This document shows, one piece after another, positions 26,349-34,539 of a DNA stretch of 64,000 bases. Source of the stretch: Bacteroidia bacterium (GTDB lineage: Bacteria > Bacteroidota > Bacteroidia > Flavobacteriales_D > Cryomorphaceae). Positions within the stretch are counted from its first letter, which is position 1. Each line of letters begins with the position of its first letter. Made by a program: the position numbers and the translations under genes. The notes beneath the pieces are model-generated. The model ran no database searches and was not told where the DNA came from. It worked only from the letters and a program-made list of their open reading frames with translations. The stretch spans positions 1 to 64,000 of the forward strand of contig JAUICL010000004.1 of the NCBI GenBank assembly GCA_030427905.1, read 5' to 3'.

Positions 26349-26843
26349 CTAGTCCTGAAGCTTGGCTCGTAGGGCTGCCATTTTCACAGCGGCCACAGCT
26401 GCTTCTACTCCTTTGTTGCCGTGTTTTCCGCCAGAGCGGTCGAGTCCTTGTTGCTTGGTGTTGTCGGTTAAGACACAAAAAATTACGGGCACACCCGTTT
26501 GGAGACTTACGTCTTTAATACCCTGGGCAGCAGCTTCGCATACGAAGTCGAAGTGTCGTGTTTCTCCTTGAATCACTGAACCTATCGCTATGACAGCATC
26601 GAGTGGGGTAGATTTGATCAGCAGCTTTGACCCAATTGCCAACTCGTATGTTCCGGGCACGTAGTGAAAGTGAATCTGTTCGTCAGGAGCGCCGAGATCT
26701 TTTAAGGTATCTACTGCCCCTTTAGCCAGATTGTCTGTGATGTCTTCATTCCATTCAGAAACGACCACCCCAAAATGGAACGGTCGTGCTGAAGGAGTTT
26801 CTTCCTTATCGTAATTGGAAAGATTTTTACCAGAAGTAGCCAT
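26349..26843 (-). CDS. ribH: 6,7-dimethyl-8-ribityllumazine synthase
   Basis: Penultimate step of riboflavin synthesis, joining 5-amino-6-ribitylamino-uracil and dihydroxybutanone phosphate. Visible: VVVSEWNEDIT (substrate site), VPGTYELA, GSVIQGETRHFDFV with catalytic His97, VPVIFCVLTDNT and the ending E-A-A-V-A-A-V-K-M. 164 residues is normal. It starts one base after the preceding TPR gene ends, so the two are co-transcribed, although the functional link is unclear. Confidence 0.97.
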   Translation of the reverse strand: MATSGKNLSNYDKEETPSARPFHFGVVVSEWNEDITDNLAKGAVDTLKDLGAPDEQIHFHYVPGTYELAIGSKLLIKSTPLDAVIAIGSVIQGETRHFDFVCEAAAQGIKDVSLQTGVPVIFCVLTDNTKQQGLDRSGGKHGNKGVEAAVAAVKMAALRAKLQD

Positions 26844-27529
26844 CAGCCACCAACTCTTGCAATGTATGAGTCGATAACACGCGCTTCTGTACTCTTCGGG
26901 AATTCATCCTTGATGCGCTGAAAATTCTTGAGCGCTTTATCAAACTCGCCTTGATCTTCATAAACCAATCCAGCTTTTTTCAAGTAGATCGGTGCAGTCA
27001 GCATATTGTCTGAGTGCGAAATAGCTTTGCTGTAGTATGAAAGTGCTTCTCCGTACTGACCTAATTCTACATAGGCATCGCCAATAGTACCAAGGGCAAC
27101 AGCTCCTGCAAGTTCGTCATCAAGATCAGCTTTCTTCAAATACTCTATTGCGTATTCAAACTCACCTTTTTTCATGTAAATCTGACCTGCGTAGTAAGAA
27201 GCAAGCGCGCCTGCATCCGTAGAGCCGTACTCGTCGGCTACGTATTCGAATCCGTAGTATGATTCATCGCCTACCAACGCTTTGTCAAGTGAATCGATCT
27301 CGAACCAGTATTCTGCTTTCCAGATCAAATTCATCCCTTCTTCGTTTTTCGGCTCGAGATATAGTCGAGTTACAGCAAAATATCCAGCGAAAAGCACTAC
27401 CAATATTCCAGCTATAATCAGCAAGCTGTTTTTATTGTCTTCAACGTATTGCTCTGTTTTAGAGTACACTTCTTGCACATCTACAATCGGCTCGTCGCTT
27501 ATCTTTTTGTCTTTGGCCATTTTGGACAC
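26843..27529 (-). CDS. YfgM-like TPR protein with one transmembrane helix
   Basis: 228 residues: charged cytosolic N-terminus, one transmembrane helix at about 35-55 (SLLIIAGILVVLFAGYFAV), then TPR units (ASYYAGQIYMKKGEFEYAIEYLKKA; GDAYVELGQYGEALSYYSKAI; AGLVYEDQGEFDKALKNFQRI). This layout matches YfgM-type proteins that assist the Sec translocon. Two start codons are possible (27529, or 9 nt later); the first is used. A -7 element, TATTTTTG, lies just upstream. Confidence 0.85.
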   Translation of the reverse strand: MSKMAKDKKISDEPIVDVQEVYSKTEQYVEDNKNSLLIIAGILVVLFAGYFAVTRLYLEPKNEEGMNLIWKAEYWFEIDSLDKALVGDESYYGFEYVADEYGSTDAGALASYYAGQIYMKKGEFEYAIEYLKKADLDDELAGAVALGTIGDAYVELGQYGEALSYYSKAISHSDNMLTAPIYLKKAGLVYEDQGEFDKALKNFQRIKDEFPKSTEARVIDSYIARVGG

Positions 27530-27544
27530 TTTTTATTAAGTCTG

Positions 27545-27552
27545 CAAAAATA
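27545..27552 (-). promoter_or_regulatory. -7 element of the YfgM-like/ribH unit
   Basis: Minus-strand TATTTTTG fits TAnnTTTG and predicts a start about 11 nt before the ATG at 27529. No clear TTG at the -33 distance. Confidence 0.5.
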
Positions 27553-27595
27553 TACTTTTTTGCGTGCGAGTACAGTTTGAGCGCTACAGAATTGA

Positions 27596-27603
27596 TATTT
27601 TTG
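27596..27603 (+). promoter_or_regulatory. -7 element of recF
   Basis: TATTTTTG ends 11 nt before the recF ATG at 27615, which supports that start over the longer upstream frame. No TTG at the usual distance (the nearest is 16 nt upstream). Confidence 0.5.
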
Positions 27604-27614
27604 CCGAATTGTAC

Positions 27615-28721
27615 ATGACATTATCTCAGCTAAGCCTCGTCAACTTTAAGAATTACGCATCTGCAAATTTATTTCTAGATGCCAATGTGAATATTTTTAC
27701 CGGCTTGAACGGCCAGGGAAAAACCAACGTTTTAGACGCCATTCACTACCTCACCGGCTGCAAGAGTTATTTCAACCCAATCGATAGTCAAAACATCCGT
27801 CATGGAGAAGATTTTTTTGTGGTAGAAGGGGTCTTTGATCATGGTGACGGTGCAGATAAATTGTACTGCGGGGTTAAGAAAGGGGCGAAGAAGGTATTCA
27901 AGAAGAACAAAACGGAGTATGAGCGCCTAGCCGATCATATTGGTAAGTATCCTTCGGTGATGATTTCGCCCTACGACAAGGATCTAATCAGTGAAGGCAG
28001 TGAGCTGAGAAGAAAGTTTATGGACGGGATTATCTCCCAGTACGATCACAAATACCTCGATGACCTGATTCAGTACAACAAAGTGCTAAAGCAACGCAAT
28101 AGCTTGCTTAAGTACTTTTGGGAGAACAGGAGATTTGAGCCCGATAGCCTTGAAGTTTGGGATATTCAGTTGATCGATTTGGCGGAGCGCATTCATGAGA
28201 AGCGGCGCCTTTTTGTCGATGAATTCATGCCTTTGTTTCGAGAACACTACGATGCCATAAGTGGTGGAGCAGAGACGGTGGAAATCAGGTATCAATCGCA
28301 CCTTGGGGGAGCTTCGTTTGAAGAAGTTCTGAAGGAAAGTTTGGAGAAGGACAGGCGTAGTTCTTATACCAATGTGGGGACTCACAAAGACGATTTGAAA
28401 TTTGAGATTGGTGATGGCCACCCGCTCAAGAAATTTGGAAGCCAGGGACAACAAAAGACGTTTTTGATTGCCCTAAAGCTAGCCCAGTTTGATGCCGTAA
28501 AACAGCATACTGGCAAGACGCCCCTTCTTTTACTCGACGATATTTTCGATAAAATAGACGATGAGCGCGTAGGGCATTTGATGAAGCTTGTGAGTGACCA
28601 TAATTTTGGTCAGATTTTCATCACCGACACCCATTCCGAGCGTATAGCTGCTATCTTTGATGGAATAAGCGACAGTGTCAAAATTTTTAATGTAATAGGA
28701 GGGGAAATAGATGAGCCGTGA
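27615..28721 (+). CDS. recF: DNA replication and repair protein RecF
   Basis: Loads RecA at gaps with RecO/RecR. 368 residues from the ATG at 27615; the longer upstream frame would swallow the promoter. Visible: LVNFKNYASANL, Walker A GLNGQGKT (30-37), the ABC signature region FGSQGQQKTFLIALKLA and Walker B LLLLDDIFDKID. Its last 11 nt overlap the DciA-like gene, a typical recF-dciA pair. Confidence 0.96.
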   Translation: MTLSQLSLVNFKNYASANLFLDANVNIFTGLNGQGKTNVLDAIHYLTGCKSYFNPIDSQNIRHGEDFFVVEGVFDHGDGADKLYCGVKKGAKKVFKKNKTEYERLADHIGKYPSVMISPYDKDLISEGSELRRKFMDGIISQYDHKYLDDLIQYNKVLKQRNSLLKYFWENRRFEPDSLEVWDIQLIDLAERIHEKRRLFVDEFMPLFREHYDAISGGAETVEIRYQSHLGGASFEEVLKESLEKDRRSSYTNVGTHKDDLKFEIGDGHPLKKFGSQGQQKTFLIALKLAQFDAVKQHTGKTPLLLLDDIFDKIDDERVGHLMKLVSDHNFGQIFITDTHSERIAAIFDGISDSVKIFNVIGGEIDEP

Positions 28722-29004
28722 TACCAATGAAGAGTCTCTGGAGAAAGTAATAGACCGCTTGCTGGCAGCCTATGGTCTCGAAGAAGGGTATCATGCCGCA
28801 GCTATCGTGACTTACTGGGAAAAAATTATGGGGCCAGCTATCGCTCGAAGAACGACTGAGATAAAGCTAGAAAAAGGAAAGCTCACCATTTTCATCGAGT
28901 CGGCTAGTCTCCGGCAGGAGTTGAGTTTTGCAAAAGACAAGATCGCTGAAAAGATCAACAAGGAGCTTGGTAAGCGGATGGTCAAAACGGTAGAGCTCCG
29001 ATAA
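28711..29004 (+). CDS. DUF721/DciA-like protein
   Basis: 97 residues matching the DUF721 family (KVIDRLLAAYGLEEGY, ITYWEKIMGPAIA-like segment, LTIFIESASLRQELSFAKDKI). DciA proteins load or interact with the replicative helicase in bacteria that lack DnaC/DnaI; assignment of that role here is by family. Overlaps recF by 11 nt. Confidence 0.9.
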   Translation: MSRDTNEESLEKVIDRLLAAYGLEEGYHAAAIVTYWEKIMGPAIARRTTEIKLEKGKLTIFIESASLRQELSFAKDKIAEKINKELGKRMVKTVELR

Positions 29005-29036
29005 AAACAAAAACGCCCCAGCAATGCCGGGGCGTT
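29003..29036 (-). terminator. Intrinsic terminator of ndk
   Basis: AACGCCCC/GGGGCGTT stem (29012-29019 with 29029-29036) followed on the minus strand by a T-rich tail (TTTTTGTTTTT pattern). Lies 22 nt past the ndk stop and also separates the convergent DciA-like gene. Confidence 0.9.
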
Positions 29037-29058
29037 CAGAAATTCGTTTAGGCGTATA

Positions 29059-29481
29059 TTAACCTACAATCTCTCTTCCTGAAAAGTGGTACGCGCACTC
29101 GATAGCCGCATTCTCATCGCTATCAGAACCGTGAACAGCATTTTTAGCTTTTGACTCGGCGTATTTCTTGCGGATTGTCCCTTCGGCTGCTTCAGCTGGA
29201 TCAGTAGCACCAATTAATGTACGGAAGTCAGCTACAGCGTTGTCTTTCTCAAGAATGGCCGCAACGATTGGTCCTGATGTCATGTAATCAACGAGTTCTC
29301 CGAAGAAAGGGCGCTCGCTGTGTACTGCGTAGAAAGTCTCTGCTTCAGTTTTGTTGAGGTGTGTAAGCTTCATTGCTTTGATGCTGAATCCAGCCTCGAT
29401 AATCATGTCAATGATCTTTCCAGTGTTATTCGCTTCCAACGCGTCTGGCTTGATCATAGTGAAAGTTCTTTTCCCTGCCAT
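29059..29481 (-). CDS. ndk: Nucleoside diphosphate kinase
   Basis: Balances nucleoside triphosphate pools by phosphate transfer through a histidine. 140 residues: [12 protein letters not shown] at the start, the [17 protein letters not shown] block, and catalytic His117 in [13 protein letters not shown] promoter with both elements lies upstream and a terminator downstream, so it is monocistronic. Confidence 0.97.
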   Translation of the reverse strand: MAGKRTFTMIKPDALEANNTGKIIDMIIEAGFSIKAMKLTHLNKTEAETFYAVHSERPFFGELVDYMTSGPIVAAILEKDNAVADFRTLIGATDPAEAAEGTIRKKYAESKAKNAVHGSDSDENAAIECAYHFSGREIVG

Positions 29482-29517
29482 GTTTTAATGTCTTTGTAGG
29501 TTCTTTAAAAATCGCGG

Positions 29518-29549
29518 CAAAGGTAGTGATTGATTCAGCGATCGACCAA
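29518..29549 (-). promoter_or_regulatory. Promoter of ndk
   Basis: Minus strand: TTG (29549-29547), 21 nt, TACCTTTG (29525-29518). Predicted leader about 32 nt. Confidence 0.75.
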
Positions 29550-30368
29550 TTATTTGACCGGATATCTTTTAGAAAGCAATTTTTGAAATACACTACTTGG
29601 TAAAACAGTGTTTAAAAAGATGGAAAGTTTATGGACAAATCCACCAGCCGTGTACCGCAGTTTGGGGTGTTTTGATTCGATGATCTTGTAAACGAGCTGG
29701 CCAATTTTAGCTGGATCTTCGCCTACACTTACCTCCGATGAAATGCGCTCATACTGCTTTTTGAACGCGGCATAATAGTAGCTCTCTTTAGAAAGGCTCT
29801 TTTGGGGAACTATCCGGCTCTGATTGATGTTTGTGCTAAAGTCACCTGGTCTGATCATCGATACACTGATGTTAGATGGAGCCAGCTCCATCCGCAGTGA
29901 TTCTGTAATCCGGTTCAGTGCACTTTTTCCAGCGCTGTAAATCCCTCTAAATGGCAGACCAAACTCACCTGCAATACTCGAAATATTGATGATTTTGCCT
30001 TGTCCTGCTTCTCGCATATGTGGAATAGCAGCCTGGCAACAGGAAATTAAACCTACCAAGTGACTGTTGAGATAAGCAGATACTTCGGCAGGACTCGTAT
30101 CTTCAATGGCGCCAGAAAGACCTGTGCCGGCATTGTTTACCAGAATATCTATTCGTCCTTCTTTACTCAAGATATATTCAATGCTCGAATGAATTGATTG
30201 AACATCGGCCATATCGAGTTTTACCATGGATATACCATCCAAAACATCTCCATGTGAAACCTTGCGGCTACTGCCGTAAACTATATGATCTTTTGAAATG
30301 AGATACTGGCTGATTGCTTTGCCAATACCAGTCGAGGCGCCGGTTACGAATACAACCTTTCTTTCCAT
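29550..30368 (-). CDS. Short-chain dehydrogenase/reductase
   Basis: Rossmann-fold SDR: VVFVTGASTGIGKAIS (cofactor site), LVNNAGTGLSG, IINISSIAGEFG and the catalytic YSAGK. I use the ATG at 30368 (MERKVV..., 272 residues). A longer frame from 30392 would begin inside the SRP RNA and its terminator. Substrate unknown; the C-terminal ASGFVHKLSIFLNTVLP-like hydrophobic end resembles membrane-associated SDRs acting on lipids. The start is only 8 nt past the T-run of the SRP RNA, so expression may depend on readthrough. Confidence 0.9.
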   Translation of the reverse strand: MERKVVFVTGASTGIGKAISQYLISKDHIVYGSSRKVSHGDVLDGISMVKLDMADVQSIHSSIEYILSKEGRIDILVNNAGTGLSGAIEDTSPAEVSAYLNSHLVGLISCCQAAIPHMREAGQGKIINISSIAGEFGLPFRGIYSAGKSALNRITESLRMELAPSNISVSMIRPGDFSTNINQSRIVPQKSLSKESYYYAAFKKQYERISSEVSVGEDPAKIGQLVYKIIESKHPKLRYTAGGFVHKLSIFLNTVLPSSVFQKLLSKRYPVK

Positions 30369-30376
30369 ATAAGGCG

Positions 30377-30482
30377 AAAAAAAAGTGGGCAAGCTACTTA
30401 CATCGCACCGCTACAACCGCATACCCTTGCTCCCTTCCAGGCCTGGGGGATTCTGCAGGAGCTGGTCGTATAAGACTTGCCC
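30377..30482 (-). ncRNA. ffs: Small bacterial SRP RNA (4.5S-like) with terminator
   Basis: The minus strand from 30482 to 30387 folds as a closed hairpin: 5' GGGCAAG (30482-30476) pairs with 3' CTTGCCC (30393-30387). The middle contains the diagnostic domain IV CAGGCCTGGAAGGGAGCA, equivalent to CAGGUCCGGAAGGAAGCA in E. coli, with the GGAA tetraloop and the AGCA side of the symmetric loop. It is followed by eight T residues (30384-30377). The RNA of about 96 nt binds Ffh for co-translational targeting to the membrane. No Alu domain, as in the small Gram-negative type. Confidence 0.95.
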
Positions 30483-30486
30483 GGCG

Positions 30487-30516
30487 CAAAAGTACAAATA
30501 GAAAACATCCTCGCAA
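30487..30516 (-). promoter_or_regulatory. Promoter of the SRP RNA
   Basis: Minus strand TTG (30516-30514), 19 nt, TACTTTTG (30494-30487). Four nt then separate it from GGGCAAG, the paired 5' end, giving an internal calibration of start-site distance. Confidence 0.85.
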
Positions 30517-30547
30517 CAAAAAAGTGTAGTGAAATCATCTCCATGTT

Positions 30548-30555
30548 TATATTTG
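30548..30555 (+). promoter_or_regulatory. -7 element of the DUF4199 gene
   Basis: TATATTTG fits TAnnTTTG and ends 22 nt before the ATG at 30578; no TTG at -33. Confidence 0.45.
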
Positions 30556-30577
30556 CTGAAACTACAACCCATACCTC

Positions 30578-31096
30578 ATGAAAAACTCTTACGCACTCAC
30601 GTCCGGATTAGTCCTAGCTGGAATATCCATCGTTTTAATGCTTCTCGGCGCCATGCTCAGTGGAGCCTTACTTCTCACTTTGATTTGGATCCTTGCCATC
30701 GCCATGACTGTGGTTATTCCGGTAGTTTACGTGAAGAAGCAAAGAGCAGCAAATGGGAATATACTCTCGTTTGGTGATGGGTTCAAAACAGCTTTTCTTG
30801 GAATGATCATCGCAGGAGTTATTAGCTCTGCCTTTATGTATATTTATGCTAATTTTCTCGATCCTTCGTACGTCGATTTGACTGTAGATAGAGCACTTAC
30901 CATGGGTATGAAGTTTATGGAAGGCAACATGCCTGAAGATCAGATGATCGAAAGGATGGAAGAAATTGAAAATGAAACCAGAGCTGGTTTTACCCTACCA
31001 GGACTTGCAAAGAGCTTATTTTCGTACTCCATATTTTACGTAATCGTGAGTTTAATTATCGCTGCGGTGATGAAGCGCAGTGCACCTAAAGAATAA
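30578..31096 (+). CDS. DUF4199 membrane protein
   Basis: 172 residues with four transmembrane helices (about 8-28, 31-50, 70-90 and 145-165). The KKQRAANGNILSFGDGFKTAFLGMIIAGVISS segment and the amphipathic middle loop are typical of the Bacteroidota family DUF4199, of unknown function. It is usually found, as here, just upstream of a GT2 glycosyltransferase; 21 nt separate them. Confidence 0.88.
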   Translation: MKNSYALTSGLVLAGISIVLMLLGAMLSGALLLTLIWILAIAMTVVIPVVYVKKQRAANGNILSFGDGFKTAFLGMIIAGVISSAFMYIYANFLDPSYVDLTVDRALTMGMKFMEGNMPEDQMIERMEEIENETRAGFTLPGLAKSLFSYSIFYVIVSLIIAAVMKRSAPKE

Positions 31097-31117
31097 AAAC
31101 AACATACCAGCAATCGA

Positions 31118-32065
31118 TTGATTTCAATAGCAATCCCCCTATACAACGAAGCAGAATCTCTCCCGGAGTTAATCGAGTGGATAGATCGCGTACTCAGTGA
31201 AAATAACCTTGAAGGCGAGATTATCCTGGTGGATGATGGAAGTACCGATGAAAGCTGGGATGTGATTGCTGATTTGTCTAAAAGATACTCGCAGATTAAG
31301 GCCCTGAGTTTTGCTAGAAACTATGGAAAAGCGGCAGGGCTGCAGGCTGCATTTGCCGAGGCTCAAGGCGATGTGGTCATCACCATGGATGCCGACCTTC
31401 AAGATAGTCCCGATGAAATACCAGAATTGGTTCGGATGATCCGAGAAGATGGGTTTGATCTCGTTTCTGGTTGGAAGAAGAAGCGTTACGACCCTTTGAC
31501 CAAAACCATCCCGACTAAGCTGTACAACTGGGCGACTCGAAAAATGTCGGGTATTTATCTCCACGACTTTAACTGTGGCCTAAAGGCCTACCGAAAACCT
31601 GTGGTAAAGCATGTGGAACTTTACGGTGATATGCATCGCTACATTCCCGTGTTAGCAAAGCGTATGGGCTACACCAAGATAGGAGAGAAGGTGGTGCAAC
31701 ATCAAGCCAGAAAGTACGGACACACCAAGTATGGTATTTCTCGATTTATTAAAGGTCCCCTCGATTTGATCACCCTTAGTTTTGTTTCAAAATATGGGAA
31801 GCGACCGATGCACCTTTTTGGCTTTTATGGAGCCCTGATGTTTTTGATCGGGATGGGTGTGTTTCTCTACATCGGTGGGTATAAAATATGGGCGCTAAGC
31901 CAAGGAATAGCGGCTAAGAATATTGCCGATATGTCCATATTCTATGTGGCTCTGACCGCAATGGTCTTAGGAACCCAGCTCTTTGTAGGTGGATTTATCG
32001 CCGAGTTAGTGAGAGGTATTTCTCCCGATCGAAACAAATACTTAATCGAGAAACGTCTGAACTAG
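31118..32065 (+). CDS. GT2 glycosyltransferase (dolichol/undecaprenyl-phosphate sugar transferase type)
   Basis: 315 residues: an A-type fold with [38 protein letters not shown] (metal DxD) and [11 protein letters not shown], followed by two C-terminal transmembrane helices (about 235-257 and 270-295), as in ArnC/GtrB-like enzymes that move a sugar onto a polyprenyl phosphate. Start is TTG at 31118; no ATG precedes the IAIPLYNE motif. The stop codon overlaps the convergent mnmA stop in CTAG. Confidence 0.92.
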   Translation: MISIAIPLYNEAESLPELIEWIDRVLSENNLEGEIILVDDGSTDESWDVIADLSKRYSQIKALSFARNYGKAAGLQAAFAEAQGDVVITMDADLQDSPDEIPELVRMIREDGFDLVSGWKKKRYDPLTKTIPTKLYNWATRKMSGIYLHDFNCGLKAYRKPVVKHVELYGDMHRYIPVLAKRMGYTKIGEKVVQHQARKYGHTKYGISRFIKGPLDLITLSFVSKYGKRPMHLFGFYGALMFLIGMGVFLYIGGYKIWALSQGIAAKNIADMSIFYVALTAMVLGTQLFVGGFIAELVRGISPDRNKYLIEKRLN

Positions 32066-33228
32066 TGGATCACACCTGATCCGATAAGCTCGTCACCATC
32101 ATACCAAGCGACAAACTGACCCGGAGCCACTCCGCGCTGTGGATTGTCGAAAATCACGTAAAGCACATCGTTTTGGTAGGTCAGGGTAGCTGGCTCGAGC
32201 GCTTGTCGATATCTTATTCGGGCAAGGTAGGGGCGAGACTCTCCATCTTTTAACATCAAGTCTTCTCTGATCCAATGCATTTCACCTTTCGGAACGCGTA
32301 GGCCTTTTCTATACAAAGCCGGGTGATCGTCGCCTTGACCAGTGTAAATCAGATTCTCCGTTGTATCCGTTCCCACAACAAATAGAGGCAATGCTTTTCC
32401 GCCAACATCCAGCCCTTTGCGCTGACCGATGGTGAAATAGTGTGCTCCTCTGTGCTCACCAACCACAGTACCCATTTGCGCTTCAAAGCGATGTGGCTCC
32501 GATATGGTTTCTATGCTTGAATCATTTTCAACACCTGTGATTACATCTCTGCCTAGCTCAATAATCGACCCTTTTTTAGGCTTGAGTTGCTGCTGAAGAA
32601 AGTCGGGAAGTCTGATTTTGCCAACAAAACAGAGACCTTGAGAGTCTTTCTTCTCAGCGGTAACAAGCTCTTGCTCCATCGCGATCGCTCTCACTTCCGA
32701 TTTTTGCAGATGTCCGATCGGAAAAAGCGCTTTGCTGAGCTGATCTTGATTCACTTGGCAAAGGAAGTAGCTTTGGTCTTTATTGGCATCGGCTCCGGCT
32801 TTGAGCTGGAAAACCGTTTTACCATCCACTTCAATCTCCGATTTTTGGCAATAGTGACCTGTGGCAACGTAGTCGGCGCCAAGATTCATGGCCGCTTTCA
32901 GGAATGTGTCGAACTTGATTTCGCGATTGCAGAGCACATCGGGATTCGGAGTTCGCCCAGCGGCATACTCCGAAAACATATAGTCGACTATGCGATCCTT
33001 GTACTCTTTACTCAGATCAATAACTTGAAATGGAATGCCCAGCTTTTGCGCCACGAGCATGGCGTCGTTGCTGTCTTCGATCCAAGGGCACTCGGCATCG
33101 AGAATCACTGACTCATCGTGCCAGTTTTTCATAAACAGCCCGATCACATCATAGCCCGCTTCCTTGAGTAAGTACGCTGCCACACTCGAATCAACACCAC
33201 CAGAAAGTCCTACTACTACGCGTTTCAT
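32062..33228 (-). CDS. mnmA: tRNA-specific 2-thiouridylase MnmA
   Basis: Thiolates U34 of Lys, Glu and Gln tRNAs. 388 residues: PP-loop SGGVDSS (9-15), [13 protein letters not shown] with catalytic Cys100, second catalytic Cys200 in [10 protein letters not shown], and the C-terminal beta-barrel. A -7 element lies 18 nt upstream. Confidence 0.97.
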   Translation of the reverse strand: MKRVVVGLSGGVDSSVAAYLLKEAGYDVIGLFMKNWHDESVILDAECPWIEDSNDAMLVAQKLGIPFQVIDLSKEYKDRIVDYMFSEYAAGRTPNPDVLCNREIKFDTFLKAAMNLGADYVATGHYCQKSEIEVDGKTVFQLKAGADANKDQSYFLCQVNQDQLSKALFPIGHLQKSEVRAIAMEQELVTAEKKDSQGLCFVGKIRLPDFLQQQLKPKKGSIIELGRDVITGVENDSSIETISEPHRFEAQMGTVVGEHRGAHYFTIGQRKGLDVGGKALPLFVVGTDTTENLIYTGQGDDHPALYRKGLRVPKGEMHWIREDLMLKDGESRPYLARIRYRQALEPATLTYQNDVLYVIFDNPQRGVAPGQFVAWYDGDELIGSGVIH

Positions 33229-33246
33229 GATCTTCTAAAAGGGGGG

Positions 33247-33254
33247 CAAAGATA
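33247..33254 (-). promoter_or_regulatory. -7 element of mnmA
   Basis: Minus-strand TATCTTTG, identical to that of rpoD, giving a leader of about 14 nt. It lies in the 33-nt gap after the DUF481 stop; no TTG at the -33 distance. Confidence 0.5.
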
Positions 33255-33261
33255 CGCAATC

Positions 33262-34302
33262 TTATAACTCCCAGCCGAATCCTGTTTGAAGGACGTAGTC
33301 CGTTTCAGCTGCACCTTGTACTGGCTCGTTGTCGTAGTTGATCGTAACCCCTGCGCTCACGTAAAAGTCGAGTGGAAGATCGTACTTGACATTCATTTTA
33401 AAGTCAGCACGATGTCTATTTGCTTCAGTCAAACTCGGATACCAATAGGCGTTCATAAAAAAGTTGAGATCACCGATGTCATACATGTTGAGCTCTGTTC
33501 CCAAAACCCCTTCGAAACTTTTTCGGTTGTTGTCCACACTCGGATCTTCTGGGCTGGGCTCGTAGTCTTCATTGTTATAGGCCACTCCAGCAAATCCATT
33601 CCAGTACATGGACAAGGAGCGCACAAAGTAATAACCGCCTCCAACCTGTGCTGTGGTACGCAGATTGAGAAGCTGCTCGTTATTTGAAAGAAAGTTTACC
33701 GCCGCTCCAGTAAAAAATGAATTAGGCAATTGATAGTCACCCCTGATGGCTGCGTCCATACGTTCTGTAGGATCTACCCCGTCTTGCCGCGAATGTACTT
33801 GGCTATATGTCGAGTTCAAGATCCACTTATCGGTCTTATAACCTAGTCCAGCGTTCGCGTTATATTGTTTTAGGTTGTTGGCCTTGGTAAGACTATACCC
33901 AATGTCGACGTTGGCCGAAAGTTTACTCCAAAATGAAGAGTCCAGTTGTCGCATATTCACTACGTCTATCACGTTTACTTCTTGAACGCCATCAGCCTCT
34001 GATAAAATACGCAATCTACCGGGTTCAATCATTTGAATTCGGGCAGAAGTCAACACCACACGGTTTCTAAGAACGACCGTGTAAAGTTGATCGGTTCTAA
34101 TTTCTGTCACTTTGTCCCACTCTATTTTAAAATCTGAGTCGGAGTAACCCGTTTCAATTGAGATTACACCACGCGTCATTTCTTTTATTTCTCCTACAAT
34201 TAGATCATCTCCGTTGTTGAAGCGAAGTGTGTCGTTTTGAGATAGAGCGTGAGATGAGACCATTAAAAAAATAATGAGGATTCCTGTAATTCTACTAAGC
34301 AT
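33262..34302 (-). CDS. DUF481-family outer-membrane beta-barrel protein
   Basis: 346 residues: signal peptide ending ALSQ, an N-terminal small domain of about 110 residues (NGDDLIVGEIKEMTRGVISIET, then TVVLRNRVVLTSAR) and a C-terminal barrel with alternating strands (FMNAYWYPSLTEANRHRADFKMNVKYDLPLDF split across strands; aromatic ends), matching DUF481. Function unknown; related proteins are salt-stress-induced in other bacteria, which is weak evidence. Confidence 0.85.
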   Translation of the reverse strand: MLSRITGILIIFLMVSSHALSQNDTLRFNNGDDLIVGEIKEMTRGVISIETGYSDSDFKIEWDKVTEIRTDQLYTVVLRNRVVLTSARIQMIEPGRLRILSEADGVQEVNVIDVVNMRQLDSSFWSKLSANVDIGYSLTKANNLKQYNANAGLGYKTDKWILNSTYSQVHSRQDGVDPTERMDAAIRGDYQLPNSFFTGAAVNFLSNNEQLLNLRTTAQVGGGYYFVRSLSMYWNGFAGVAYNNEDYEPSPEDPSVDNNRKSFEGVLGTELNMYDIGDLNFFMNAYWYPSLTEANRHRADFKMNVKYDLPLDFYVSAGVTINYDNEPVQGAAETDYVLQTGFGWEL

Positions 34303-34539
34303 GGAAAAGGCTTTAAACTTTAGTTTTTCATTGGAGCCGCGAAATTATAAATACTATTTTGAAACCCATGGTACTTATTGGTGTTTACAGTTTTTTGAGC
34401 AACTTTTTCACCTAAAAATCAGTCATGAGGGAGATTGGCAATTCAAGAATGATAAAATGTGATTAAATTTTATTTGGATTGAGTGAAGTGTAAATTATTA
34501 TATTGTTTGCGAATTTATTTCAAGAAACCTGCAATACCT

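Noticed and set aside
27564-27614. Upstream start for recF
   Set aside because: The extension contains a -7 promoter element and adds residues absent from RecF, whose family begins near LSQLSLVNFKNY.
30369-30392. Longer start for the SDR gene
   Set aside because: It would place the first codons in the SRP RNA 3' stem and terminator; the ATG at 30368 retains the whole Rossmann motif.
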